This document shows positions 52,667-61,876 of a stretch of DNA of 64,000 bases, piece after piece. The notes under the pieces are model-generated. The model had not been told where the DNA came from. It saw only the letters and a list, made by a program, of their open reading frames with translations, and made no database searches. This stretch comes from Roseovarius sp. (lineage in GTDB: Bacteria; Pseudomonadota; Alphaproteobacteria; Rhodobacterales; Rhodobacteraceae): contig NZ_JAUCYU010000009.1 of the NCBI RefSeq assembly GCF_030373445.1, positions 62,001 to 126,000 on the forward strand, given 5' to 3'. Made by a program: the position numbers and the translations under genes. How positions within the stretch are numbered: position 1 is the stretch's first letter; the number at the start of each line of letters is the position of its first letter.

Positions 52667-55293
52667 TCCGCGGCCTCCTTCGAGGTCAGGCTTTGCAGCA
52701 GGTCCACGATCTCGGGGCGGCAGGAGCCGCAATTGGTGCCGGCGCCGAGGAGCTCTCCGATGGCGTCGACGGTGAGGGCGCCGCGGGTTTCCGCCGCCTC
52801 GATGATGGTGTTCACGCCTACCCCCAGGCAGGCGCAGACCATCGGACCGGGATCGGGCGTGTCCGCGGGCGTGCGGCCGGTCAGGCCTTCGGCGCCGGTG
52901 CTGCCCGGCAGGGTGGCGAGGTAATCGCGCATCACGGCGACGGGACGGGGCGCCACGAAGAGGGCCCCGACGACGACGCCCTCTTCCTGCAGGACGACCC
53001 GCGCGATGCCGCGCGTGGCGTCGGTGATCGTGGCGGCGGTGGCGTCGGGGGCGGCGAACAGCCTGCGGGCCTCGGCCTCCCAGTCGTCGACCGCGGAGCG
53101 CCCGGCCAGTTCGGCGCGGTAGCCGGCCTGCGTGCGGACCCGGGCCCAGTAATCGGAGGCCGGGGCCATTGGCCGGGAGGAGACGGCAAAGCCGTACCAC
53201 GCGGCCTCGAAGCGGGTCACGGCGACGACCCCGGCCTTGCTTTCCGGTTGCCCGGACACGGGGTCGGTGGCGGCGGCGACAAGCGCGTCGATCCGGGCCG
53301 AGGGGGCGGTTTCGCCTGTCCAGTGCATCGGCGCGAAGACCTGTCCGGGCGCGACGGCGTCGGTGATCCGGGCCCGCAGGATGGCCGTGCCCGACGGGCT
53401 GGTGACGCGGACGAGGTCGGAGCTGTCGATCTTCAGCTGCGCGGCATCGGCCGGATGGAGTTCGAGGAACGGTTCGGCCAGGTGGGCCGAGAGGCGCGGG
53501 CTGAGGGCCGTGCGGGTCATCGTGTGCCATTGGTCGCGCACGCGCCCGGTGTTCAGGCGGAAGGGAAAGCGCGGCTCCGTGCGCGCCGCCGGGGCGCGCC
53601 AGTTCACCGGGAGGAGGCGTGCCTTGCCGCCGGGGTGGTAGAAGGATCCGTCGCCGAAGAAGCGCCCGCCCCGGCGCGTGGCGGTGACGGGCCAGCGTTG
53701 GGGCGCCATCTGTTCATAGGCGCGGTCGTCGATGTCCGACAGGCCGGAGATGTCGAAATCGCGGCCGAAGCGACTGGCGATGCCGGACAGGGCGGCGTGT
53801 TCGCGGAAGATCTCGGCTGGGCTGGCATAGTCGAAGGCGCGGGTGAAGCCCATGTGCTGGCCGACCTGGGCGATGATCTGCCAGTCGGGCCGGGCGTCGC
53901 CGGGCGCCGGCAGGACGCGGCGCTGGCGGCTGATGGTGCGGTCCGAGTTGGTGACGGTGCCGTCCTTCTCGGCCCAGGCCGCGGCGGGCAGGAGAACGTC
54001 GGCCAGCCGCGCGGTATCGGTCTGGCCGGTGATGTCGCTGACGACGGTGAAGTCGCAACCGGCGATGGCCGCCTGCACGGCGTCGGCCTCGGGCATGGTG
54101 ACGGCGGGGTTGGTGTGGATGATCCAGAGCGCCTTGATGCGCCCGTCGCCCACGGCGCGGAAGAGGTCGACCGCCTTGAGGCCGGGCGCCTCGGGCATGC
54201 GGGGGGCGTTCCAGAAGGCGCGCACGGCGCCGCGATGGTCGGCGTTCTCGATATCGAGGTGGCAGGCCAGCATGTTGGCCAGCCCGCCCACTTCCCGCCC
54301 GCCCATGGCGTTGGGCTGGCCAGTGACCGAGAACGGCCCGCGGCCCGGCTTGCCGATCCGTCCGGTGGCGAGGTGGCAATTCAGGATGGCGTTGACCTTG
54401 TCCGAGCCGGAGGTCGACTGGTTCACGCCCTGCGAATAGATGGTGACCACGCGTTCATGGCGCATCCAGAGGCGGCAAAAGGCCGTGACCTGGTCTTCGT
54501 CGAGCCCGGTGACGGAGAGGTCGGAATTCCGCGCGGCTGCGAGCGTGGCGTCGAAGCCCTCGGTGCGCGCGAGGAATGCCGTGTCGAGCGCGCCGCCTTC
54601 GTAGAGTGTCGTGAACAGGCGGTTGAACAAGGCCACATCCGAGCCGGGCTGCAAGGCAAGGTGCATGTCCGCGCCATCGCAGCTGGCGGTGCGGCGCGGG
54701 TCGATGACGACGATCTTCGTGCCGCGCGCTTTCCGGGCGGCGAGCAGGCGCTGGTAGAGAACCGGGTGGCACCACGCGAGGTTGGAGCCGACCAGCACCA
54801 CGAGATCGGCCTCGGCGATATCCTCGTAGGTGCCGGGCACGGTGTCGGTGCCGAAGGCGCGCTTGTGGCCGGCGACCGAGGAGGCCATGCAGAGGCGGGA
54901 GTTGGTGTCGATATTGGCCGAGCCGATGAACCCTTTCATCAGCTTGTTGGCGACGTAGTAATCCTCGGTCAGCAACTGGCCGGAGACGTAGAAGGCCACG
55001 CTGTCGGGCCCGTGTTTCTCGATGGTGTCGGTGAACCGGTCCGCGACCAGTTGCAGGGCGTCGTCCCAGCCCGCGTCGCGCCCGTCGATGCGCGGGCGGA
55101 GCAGGCGGTGGTCGAGCCCCACCGTTTCGGCCAGCGCCGTGCCCTTGGAACAGAGCCGCCCGGCATTGGCCGGGTGGGTGCTGTCGCCTTTCACCTTCAG
55201 CCCGCCCGTGCCGTCGCGCTGCAACAGAACGCCGCAGCCGACGCCGCAATAGGGGCAGGTGGAGCGGGTCCAGCCCTGGTCGGCCCCGTCCAT
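52663..55293 (-). CDS. nasA: Assimilatory nitrate reductase, molybdopterin subunit
   Basis: This 876-aa protein reduces nitrate to nitrite in the cytoplasm. The N-terminal [4Fe-4S] motif CPYCGVGCGV…RLCSKG and the Mo-bis-MGD region (SGQLLTEDYYVANKLMKGFIG, TGQPNAMGGREVG) are intact. The C-terminus carries a BFD-like [2Fe-2S] motif (CACLGVG…NCGSCRPEI). No separate NADH or ferredoxin subunit follows in the operon. The ATG at 55293 overlaps the nirD stop by one base; a GTG just upstream is the alternative. Confidence 0.93.
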   Translation of the reverse strand: MDGADQGWTRSTCPYCGVGCGVLLQRDGTGGLKVKGDSTHPANAGRLCSKGTALAETVGLDHRLLRPRIDGRDAGWDDALQLVADRFTDTIEKHGPDSVAFYVSGQLLTEDYYVANKLMKGFIGSANIDTNSRLCMASSVAGHKRAFGTDTVPGTYEDIAEADLVVLVGSNLAWCHPVLYQRLLAARKARGTKIVVIDPRRTASCDGADMHLALQPGSDVALFNRLFTTLYEGGALDTAFLARTEGFDATLAAARNSDLSVTGLDEDQVTAFCRLWMRHERVVTIYSQGVNQSTSGSDKVNAILNCHLATGRIGKPGRGPFSVTGQPNAMGGREVGGLANMLACHLDIENADHRGAVRAFWNAPRMPEAPGLKAVDLFRAVGDGRIKALWIIHTNPAVTMPEADAVQAAIAGCDFTVVSDITGQTDTARLADVLLPAAAWAEKDGTVTNSDRTISRQRRVLPAPGDARPDWQIIAQVGQHMGFTRAFDYASPAEIFREHAALSGIASRFGRDFDISGLSDIDDRAYEQMAPQRWPVTATRRGGRFFGDGSFYHPGGKARLLPVNWRAPAARTEPRFPFRLNTGRVRDQWHTMTRTALSPRLSAHLAEPFLELHPADAAQLKIDSSDLVRVTSPSGTAILRARITDAVAPGQVFAPMHWTGETAPSARIDALVAAATDPVSGQPESKAGVVAVTRFEAAWYGFAVSSRPMAPASDYWARVRTQAGYRAELAGRSAVDDWEAEARRLFAAPDATAATITDATRGIARVVLQEEGVVVGALFVAPRPVAVMRDYLATLPGSTGAEGLTGRTPADTPDPGPMVCACLGVGVNTIIEAAETRGALTVDAIGELLGAGTNCGSCRPEIVDLLQSLTSKEAAE

Positions 55294-55622
55294 CACGCGG
55301 CGGTCCGACCGGTCAGGCCGGAGGCGTCGATCAATACGCGCCCCTCCTCGACCCTGAGCGGGTAGGTGGCGATGCTGCCGGCCTCGCCATGTGCCTGGCC
55401 GGTTTCGAGGTCGAAGACCCAGTTGTGCAGCGGGCAGGTCACCGACTGGCCATGCACGATGCCGTCGGAGAGCGGCCCGCCCTTGTGCGGGCAGGTGTTG
55501 GAGGTGGCGAAGACCTCGTTCTCGGCGGTGCGGAACACGGCGATGCAGCCCTGCGCCGTCTTGAGTTTGCGCGCGCCGCGCAGGGGGATGTCGTCGATGG
55601 CGCAGATGTCGGTCCAGCTCAT
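55293..55622 (-). CDS. nirD: Nitrite reductase (NADH) small subunit
   Basis: The product is 109 aa, a Rieske-like domain: CPHKGGPLSDGIVHGQ and CPLHNWVFDLETG, the latter holding the second Cys–His pair. It partners NirB. The ATG at 55622 overlaps the nirB stop (ATGA), and its own stop overlaps nasA. Confidence 0.93.
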   Translation of the reverse strand: MSWTDICAIDDIPLRGARKLKTAQGCIAVFRTAENEVFATSNTCPHKGGPLSDGIVHGQSVTCPLHNWVFDLETGQAHGEAGSIATYPLRVEEGRVLIDASGLTGRTAA

Positions 55623-58057
55623 TCCGCGGCCTCCAGTGTCAGGTCGGCCAGCGGCTGGTACCGCTCGGCCTGTTTCGCGTGCTCGGCCCAGGGATCCTTG
55701 CGGTAGATCGACTGGCTGAGCTCGAAGGCCTCGACCAGGCGGGCGCGTTCGTCGGCACTGGCCAGGGTTTCCTTCACCCAGTCCAGCCCCACTTTGGCGA
55801 TCCACTTGTAGGGGCGGTCGAGGTACTTGGCGTTCTCCCGGTAGAGCTGGATGAAGGCGGTGGTCCACTCGATCGCCTCGGCCTCGGTGGCGACGTCGAC
55901 CAGCCTTTCGGTTTCCTTCACGTCCATGCCGGCCGCGCCCCCGATGCCGACCTGGTAGCCGCTGTCGACGCAGACGATGCCGACATCCTTGCAGGTGGCC
56001 TCGGCACAGTTGCGGGGACAGCCGGAGACGGCCAGCTTGACCTTGTGCGGGGTCCATGACCCCCAGAGGATCTGTTCCAGCTTGATGCCGAGGCCGGTGC
56101 TGTCCTGCGTGCCGAAGCGGCAATGATCGGTGCCGACGCAGGTCTTCACGGTGCGCAGCCCCTTGGAATAGGCATGGCCCGAGACCAGCCCCGCCTTGCC
56201 CAGGTCATCCCAGATGGCGGGGAGATCCTCGCCCCGGACGCCGAGGAGGTCGATCCGCTGGCCGCCGGTGACCTTGACGGTGGGCACGTTGTATTTCTCG
56301 GCCGCGTCGGCGATGGCGCGGAGCTCGGCGGCGCTGGTGATGCCGCCCCACATGCGCGGCACGACGCTGAACGTGCCGTCCTTCTGGATGTTGGCATGCT
56401 TGCGCTCGTTGACGAAGCGGCTTTGCGGGTCGTCGCGGTATTCGAGCGGCCAGTCGGCGAGCAGGTAGAAATTCACCGCCGGGCGACAGACGTGACAGCC
56501 GTTGCGCGTCTTCCAGCCCAGCTCCTGCCAGACGGCCTCCTGGCTTTTCAGCTCGCGGCCCTTGATCAGGCGGCGGACGTCCTCGTGGCTGAGGTCGCAG
56601 CAGGCGCAGATGGGTTGCGCGGTCGGCGCCTCGAAATCATCGCCCAGCGTGACCTGGAGCAGCTGTTCCACCAGCCCGGTGCAGGTGCCGCAGGAGGCGC
56701 TGGCCTTGGTCTGGGCCCGGACGGCCCCGAGATCGGTCGCGCCACCGGCGATGGCGTCGGTGATGGTGCCCTTGCAGATGCCGTTGCAGCCGCAGATCTC
56801 CGCGTCACGCGGCAATGCTGCAACGGCTGAGAGAGGGTCCGCGTCGGGCCCTCCCTGGTAGGCGGGGCCGAAGATCAGCGTCTCGCGCATGGCGGAGATA
56901 TCCTCGCCCGACTGGATCAGGCCGAAGAACCAGTTGCTGTCGGCGGTGTCGCCGTACATCACCGCGCCGATCAGGCGGTCCGCCTCGATCACCAGGCGCT
57001 TGTAGACGCCGCGCGCCGGGTCGCGGTAGACGATATCCTCGCGCCCGTCGCCTTCGGCGAAGTCGCCGGCGCTGAAGAGGTCGCAGCCGGTGACCTTGAG
57101 CTTGGTCGACAGCTCCCTGGGTTTGAAGGCGGCCTCGGTGCCGGTCAGCGTCGCGGCGGCGACCTTGGCCTGGTCGTAGAGCGGCGCGACAAGGCCGAAG
57201 ACGGCGCCATCATGCTCGATGCATTCGCCGACCGACAGGATGTGCTCATCCGAGGTGATCATCTGGTCGTCGACATGGATGCCGCGGCCCACGGCCAGCC
57301 CCGCCTCGGCGGCGAGCGCGGTATTGGGGCGGATGCCCACGGCCATGACCAGCAGGTCGCAGGGAAGCTCGGTGCCGTCCTCGAGCACCAGCGCCTTTAC
57401 CTTGCCGTTCTCGCCGAGGATTTCCTTGGAGTTGGCCGAAACCCGCACGTCGATGCCGCGGCCTTCGAGATCCTTGCGCAGCAGGTATCCCGCGGCCTCG
57501 TCAAGCTGACGGTCCATCAGGTGCCCCATCAGGTGCACCACGGTCACCTCCATCCCCCGAAGGCGGAGGCCGGCCGCGGCTTCCAGGCCCAGAAGGCCAC
57601 CGCCGATCACCACGGCGCGCGCGCCGGGCGTCGCGGCGGCGTCGATCATGCGGTTGGTGTCCTCGAGGTCGCGATAGGCGATGACGCCGTCGAGGTCGTG
57701 GCCGGGCAGCGGGATCATGAACGGGTTCGATCCGGTCGCGATGAGCAGCTTGTCATAGGCCACCGTGCCGGTCTCGCCCGTCACGGTTCTTGCCGCGCGG
57801 TCGACCGCCAGCACCCTTTCGCCGAAGCGGCAGGTCACGCGATGATCGGCGTACCAGTCATCGTCATGGATGACGATTTCCCCGTAGGATTTCTCGCCCG
57901 ACAGGACGGGCGACAGCATGATGCGGTTGTAGTTGCCACGCGGCTCGGCGTTGAACAGGGTCACGTCCCAGCCGTCGGGATCGGCGTCGAAGAGGTGTTC
58001 CAGCGCACGGCCCGAGGCCATTCCTGCGCCGATCACCACGAGTTTCTTGCGTGTCAT
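55619..58057 (-). CDS. nirB: Nitrite reductase (NADH) large subunit
   Basis: The product is 812 aa. The N-terminal FAD/NAD part (VVIGAGMASGRALEHL, ATGSNPFMIPLPG) leads to BFD-type [2Fe-2S] domains (ICGCNGICKGTI, CGTC, CACCDLSHEDV) and a C-terminal sirohaem/[4Fe-4S] reductase domain (CVGTDHCRFG, SGCPRNCAEATCKD). It reduces nitrite to ammonium. MTRKKLVVIGAGM is the start; the frame is open further upstream. Confidence 0.95.
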   Translation of the reverse strand: MTRKKLVVIGAGMASGRALEHLFDADPDGWDVTLFNAEPRGNYNRIMLSPVLSGEKSYGEIVIHDDDWYADHRVTCRFGERVLAVDRAARTVTGETGTVAYDKLLIATGSNPFMIPLPGHDLDGVIAYRDLEDTNRMIDAAATPGARAVVIGGGLLGLEAAAGLRLRGMEVTVVHLMGHLMDRQLDEAAGYLLRKDLEGRGIDVRVSANSKEILGENGKVKALVLEDGTELPCDLLVMAVGIRPNTALAAEAGLAVGRGIHVDDQMITSDEHILSVGECIEHDGAVFGLVAPLYDQAKVAAATLTGTEAAFKPRELSTKLKVTGCDLFSAGDFAEGDGREDIVYRDPARGVYKRLVIEADRLIGAVMYGDTADSNWFFGLIQSGEDISAMRETLIFGPAYQGGPDADPLSAVAALPRDAEICGCNGICKGTITDAIAGGATDLGAVRAQTKASASCGTCTGLVEQLLQVTLGDDFEAPTAQPICACCDLSHEDVRRLIKGRELKSQEAVWQELGWKTRNGCHVCRPAVNFYLLADWPLEYRDDPQSRFVNERKHANIQKDGTFSVVPRMWGGITSAAELRAIADAAEKYNVPTVKVTGGQRIDLLGVRGEDLPAIWDDLGKAGLVSGHAYSKGLRTVKTCVGTDHCRFGTQDSTGLGIKLEQILWGSWTPHKVKLAVSGCPRNCAEATCKDVGIVCVDSGYQVGIGGAAGMDVKETERLVDVATEAEAIEWTTAFIQLYRENAKYLDRPYKWIAKVGLDWVKETLASADERARLVEAFELSQSIYRKDPWAEHAKQAERYQPLADLTLEAAE

Positions 58058-58070
58058 GGCTTCGTTCCTC

Positions 58071-59045
58071 TCAATTGTACCAGGCGACGATGTGGGTGAG
58101 CGTCTCGCCGCGGTAGACCGGCAGGCCGACGAAACTGGTGTAATCCGCCGGGAGGCCGGAGCCGCCCTGCGCCGCCACGGGCAGGCCGGAGCCAAGCACC
58201 TGGCCCACCATGCCCTTCCAGGCGACGGCTGTGGGTGCCTCGCCCCGTGTGCCGTCGCCGTCGTCGCGCCAGAGCGGACCTTCGCGTTCGCAGATGCCGT
58301 CAGACAGGATCGCGCGGCCATCGCGGGCGGCGCGGGCGTCCCAGATCTCGAAGCGGCGGGCGATGGGCGTGCCACGGGCCGACAGGAGCGTCAGCACGTA
58401 GGGCTGCAACGTCGGGGTCGAGACGGGAAGGCCGAGCCCGGTGGTCAGCCCGGCCTTGCCCGCGGCGGAGGCGCGGATGAACCTGTAGCCCGAGCCGAGG
58501 TCGCGCATCAGGATCGGGGCCTGCGCGGCCCAGACGCCGCCGGGCAGGCCCTGGCCCTTGGGGAAATGGGTGTGTTGGGAGACGAAGGCGAACTCCTCGG
58601 CGGCGCCGTAGTAGCCGTCATCCAGCATCAGCATGCCGCTGCGGTCCTCGGTCCAGACCTCGATGGCGCCGATGCGGGTGTCATCGTCGCCGCAGAGCAC
58701 GACCAGCACGGCCCTCAGCGTGGCCCCGGCGAAGACCGGCACGGCGACCGCGCTGGTCAGGCCGGCCTCTTTCGCGGCCTCGATGCGCCGGAAATACGAG
58801 CCGTCGAAGCCCTTGAGGACGACCGGCCGCGCCTCGTCCCATGCCTTGCCGGGGAGGCCCTCGCCCTTGGCGAAACTGGTCTTGCGAGAGGTTTCCTCGA
58901 ACGCGGCAAGACCGTTGTAGTTGCCGTCCGCGAGGACGAGACGGTCGTTCTCGGGCACCCAGACCTCGCAGACCTGGATGAAGGTGTCGGACGTGGTTTC
59001 GGGGATAGCGTCCATGGCAGGGCTCTCCTTGACGGGCGCGGTCAT
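58071..59045 (-). CDS. Tandem GAF-domain protein in the nitrate operon
   Basis: The product is 324 aa. Two repeats of similar GAF-like pattern (KGEGLPGKAWDEARPVVLKGF…VAVPVFAG; KGQGLPGGVWAAQAPILMRDL…LGLPVSTP) are followed by a third partial one (GSGLPVAAQGGSGLPADYTSFVGLPVY). No output domain follows, so it may be a stand-alone redox or ligand sensor. The ATG at 59045 overlaps the previous stop (ATGA); an ATG at 59015 has a stronger ribosome-binding site. The ligand is unknown. Confidence 0.75.
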   Translation of the reverse strand: MTAPVKESPAMDAIPETTSDTFIQVCEVWVPENDRLVLADGNYNGLAAFEETSRKTSFAKGEGLPGKAWDEARPVVLKGFDGSYFRRIEAAKEAGLTSAVAVPVFAGATLRAVLVVLCGDDDTRIGAIEVWTEDRSGMLMLDDGYYGAAEEFAFVSQHTHFPKGQGLPGGVWAAQAPILMRDLGSGYRFIRASAAGKAGLTTGLGLPVSTPTLQPYVLTLLSARGTPIARRFEIWDARAARDGRAILSDGICEREGPLWRDDGDGTRGEAPTAVAWKGMVGQVLGSGLPVAAQGGSGLPADYTSFVGLPVYRGETLTHIVAWYN

Positions 59046-60718
59046 GCCGCCGCCTTGCGCGATGCGCTGGGCCCGGGTTTCGCGCCGTGCTCGTATTCCT
59101 CGAGGAAATCGAGCACCTGCTGGCGATAGCGGTAGTAATCGGGATGCGCGAGCAGGGCCTTGCGGGTGCGCGGGCGGGGCAGATCGACCTTGGTGATGCG
59201 GCCGATCGTGGCCTGCGGGCCGTTGGTCATCATCACCACGCGGTCGGCCAGCAGGATCGCCTCGTCCACGTCATGGGTGACGCAGATGGCCGTGACCTTG
59301 GTGCGTGACCACACTTCCATCAGCACTTCCTGCAACTCCCAGCGGGTCAGGCTGTCGAGCATGCCGAACGGTTCGTCGAGCAGCAGGAGCTTGGGCGACA
59401 GGGCGAAGGCGCGGGCGATGCCGACGCGCTGTTGCATGCCGTTGGACATGTCGCTGGCGGTTTTGTCCATCGCGTCGGCCAGCCCGACCCGTTCGAGGTA
59501 GTATTCCACGACATCCTGCCGCTCGGACTGGCTGGCGCGGGGGTAGACCTTGTCGACGCCGATGGCGCAGTTCTCGCGCGCCGTCAGCCAGGGGAAGAGG
59601 TTGGGCGACTGGAAGACCACCGCCCTTTCCGGGTCGGCGCCTTCGACGTGGCGCCCGTCGAGCTTGATCGCGCCTTTCGAGATCCCGTTGAGCCCTGCCG
59701 CCATGGTCAGCACCGTGGATTTCCCGCAGCCCGAGTGACCGATCAGCGAAATGAACTCCCCCCGGTCGATCTTGAGGTCGAAATCCTCGACCACCGTCAG
59801 CGGGCCCTTGGGCGTGGGGTAGACCTTGTGCAGTTCGCTGAAGTCGAGGAAGCGTTCATCGACCAGCCCCTGCTGCGCCTTCTTGACCGCGCTTGGCAGG
59901 CCGTGGATCGGTGTCACGTCGGGCAGGCGGCGGGTGCCTTCGACCTTGGCTTCGATGCCGACCTCCATCAGGTAGCTGGTCACGTCGGCGCGCAGGCGCC
60001 TGAAGGTGTCGTCGGTGTTCATCTCCATCCGGTCGCGGGGGCGCGGGATGTCGACGGTGAACGCCTCGCCCAGCGTGCCATCGGGGTTGAGCGCGATGAT
60101 CCGGTCGGCGAGGATGATCGCCTCGTCCACGTCGTTGGTGATCAGCACGCAGGTCTTGCGGTCGGCCTGCCAGATGCGCTCGATCTCGTCGGCGAGGTTG
60201 GCGCGGGTCAGCGCATCGAGCGCGGAGAGCGGCTCGTCCAGCAGCAGCATCTCGGGGTTCATGGCCAGGGCGCGAGCCACGTTGACCCGCTGCCGCATCC
60301 CGCCCGACAGTTCCGCCGGGCGGCGTGTCGCGGCGTGGCCAAGGCCGACCATGTCGACGTAATGGGCCACCTTCGCGGCCTTTTCGGCGCGGGAGAGGTG
60401 GGGGAACACCGTGTCCACCGCCAGTTTCACGTTCCCGTTCACCGTCAGCCACGGCAGGAGTGAATAGCTCTGGAAGATGACGCCCCGCTCGGGCCCCGGC
60501 CCGGTGACGGGGGCGCCCTTGAAGGTGACGCTGCCTTTCGTGGGCATTTCCAGCCCGGCGATCAGGTTGATGAGTGTCGTCTTGCCGGTGCCGGAAAAGC
60601 CCAGCAGCACGAGGAATTCGCCTTCCTGCACCTCGAGGTCGATGTTCTTCAGGACGTGGGTGGCATGCAGGCCGGTGCCGTAGCTCTGGCTGACATTGTC
60701 GAGTTTGAGAATGCTCAT
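59042..60718 (-). CDS. Nitrate ABC transporter, fused two-domain ATPase (NrtC/D-type)
   Basis: The product is 558 aa with two ABC ATPase domains in one chain. The first has P-loop GFSGTGKTT and signature LSGGMRQR; the second GHSGCGKST and a divergent MSNGMQQR. Walker B motifs LLLDEP occur twice. In cyanobacteria NrtC and NrtD are separate, NrtC carrying a substrate-binding-like domain; here neither half has that domain. Lies between nrtB and the GAF gene. Confidence 0.85.
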   Translation of the reverse strand: MSILKLDNVSQSYGTGLHATHVLKNIDLEVQEGEFLVLLGFSGTGKTTLINLIAGLEMPTKGSVTFKGAPVTGPGPERGVIFQSYSLLPWLTVNGNVKLAVDTVFPHLSRAEKAAKVAHYVDMVGLGHAATRRPAELSGGMRQRVNVARALAMNPEMLLLDEPLSALDALTRANLADEIERIWQADRKTCVLITNDVDEAIILADRIIALNPDGTLGEAFTVDIPRPRDRMEMNTDDTFRRLRADVTSYLMEVGIEAKVEGTRRLPDVTPIHGLPSAVKKAQQGLVDERFLDFSELHKVYPTPKGPLTVVEDFDLKIDRGEFISLIGHSGCGKSTVLTMAAGLNGISKGAIKLDGRHVEGADPERAVVFQSPNLFPWLTARENCAIGVDKVYPRASQSERQDVVEYYLERVGLADAMDKTASDMSNGMQQRVGIARAFALSPKLLLLDEPFGMLDSLTRWELQEVLMEVWSRTKVTAICVTHDVDEAILLADRVVMMTNGPQATIGRITKVDLPRPRTRKALLAHPDYYRYRQQVLDFLEEYEHGAKPGPSASRKAAA

Positions 60719-60723
60719 TGCGA

Positions 60724-61800
60724 TCACCGGTTGTTCGTGAAGGTGAAGAGGGATTGCAGCGCGAACATCACCCGGTCGAGCAGGAAGCCGATGATGCCGA
60801 TGGTCAGCACCGCGACCATGATCCGGGCGAGGCTTGAGGAGGACCCGTTCTGGAACTCGTCCCAGACGAATTTCCCGAGGCCCGGGTTCTGGGCCAGCAT
60901 CTCGGCGGCGATGAGGACCATCCAGCCGACGCCGAGCGACAGGCGCAGACCGGTGAAGATCAGCGGCAGCGCGGAGGGCAGGACCAGCTTGGTGATCTTG
61001 GTCCAGGTGTTCATCTTGAGCACCTTCGAGACGTTCACCAGGTCCTTGTCGATCGAGGCGACGCCGAGCGCGGTGTTGATCAGGGTGGGCCAGAGCGAGC
61101 AAAGCGTGACGGTGACGGCGGAGATGATGAAGCTCTTGGGAAAGAGCCCGTCCTCTGTCGCGGCCAGCGCCGAGACGATCATGGTGACGATCGGCAGCCA
61201 TGCCAGCGGCGAGACCGGCTTGAAGATCTGGATCAGCGGGTTGAGGCCGGCATTGGCGGTGGGCGAGAGCCCCGCGAGGATGCCAAGGGGGACGGCGACC
61301 AGCGTGGCGAGAAGGAAGCCGAAGAACACCGTCTGGATCGAGGTCCAGATCTGCTGGTAGTAGCTGGGGGCGCCGGTATAGGCGCGCTCCTTGGGCTCGC
61401 GTCCGTTGGCGATCAGCCGTTCGTTGAGCTGGTCGACCTTGGCCTGGAACTCGGCGCGCTTGGCGGCCTTGGCCTGTGCGTCCTCGTGCAGGTTGATGGC
61501 CTCTTCCCAGACCTGCCCCGGGCCGGGCACCGCCCCGAGCGAGGTTTCGACCTTGGGCGCCAGCAGCGCCCACAGCAGCAGGAAGGCGGCGATGGCCAGA
61601 AGCGGCACGGCCAGCAGGCGCCAGATTTCCCTGACCTGGGCCCTGGGATTGTCGCCCGCGGCGGCCCTGAGCAGCGGTGTTGCCCAGCTCAGCCCCAGGA
61701 CCTGGAACCACTTGTCGGCGGCGTTGATGCGGGTGAAGAGCCGCGCGCGCCGCGCCTCGCGATCGGCGGTCTCGGTGAAATTCGGGTCGACGGTTGTCAT
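60724..61800 (-). CDS. nrtB: Nitrate ABC transporter permease
   Basis: The product is 358 aa. A roughly 75-residue hydrophilic N-terminus precedes six transmembrane helices; the EAA-like loop (INTALGVASIDKDLVNVSKVL) is present. It forms the channel of the nitrate uptake system with the fused ATPase and NrtA. An insertion rich in Lys/Ala/Gln (about 125–160) between the first helices is unusual. The ATG at 61800 was chosen over an upstream frame. Confidence 0.88.
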   Translation of the reverse strand: MTTVDPNFTETADREARRARLFTRINAADKWFQVLGLSWATPLLRAAAGDNPRAQVREIWRLLAVPLLAIAAFLLLWALLAPKVETSLGAVPGPGQVWEEAINLHEDAQAKAAKRAEFQAKVDQLNERLIANGREPKERAYTGAPSYYQQIWTSIQTVFFGFLLATLVAVPLGILAGLSPTANAGLNPLIQIFKPVSPLAWLPIVTMIVSALAATEDGLFPKSFIISAVTVTLCSLWPTLINTALGVASIDKDLVNVSKVLKMNTWTKITKLVLPSALPLIFTGLRLSLGVGWMVLIAAEMLAQNPGLGKFVWDEFQNGSSSSLARIMVAVLTIGIIGFLLDRVMFALQSLFTFTNNR

Positions 61801-61876
61801 CTGAAAGCTTCCTTGGTGTCCGGGTGGCGATGGTGCCACGCCGGCCCCGCGGGGGGGCGGCGTGGCACGGCGGGCG

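Noticed and set aside
52603..55365. 920-aa plus-strand open frame
   Set aside because: It is antisense to nasA and the TrpD2-like gene and has repetitive low-complexity composition.
60719..61711. N-terminal extension of the fused ATPase frame
   Set aside because: It lies within nrtB in another frame; the ABC domain begins at MSILKLDNV (60718).
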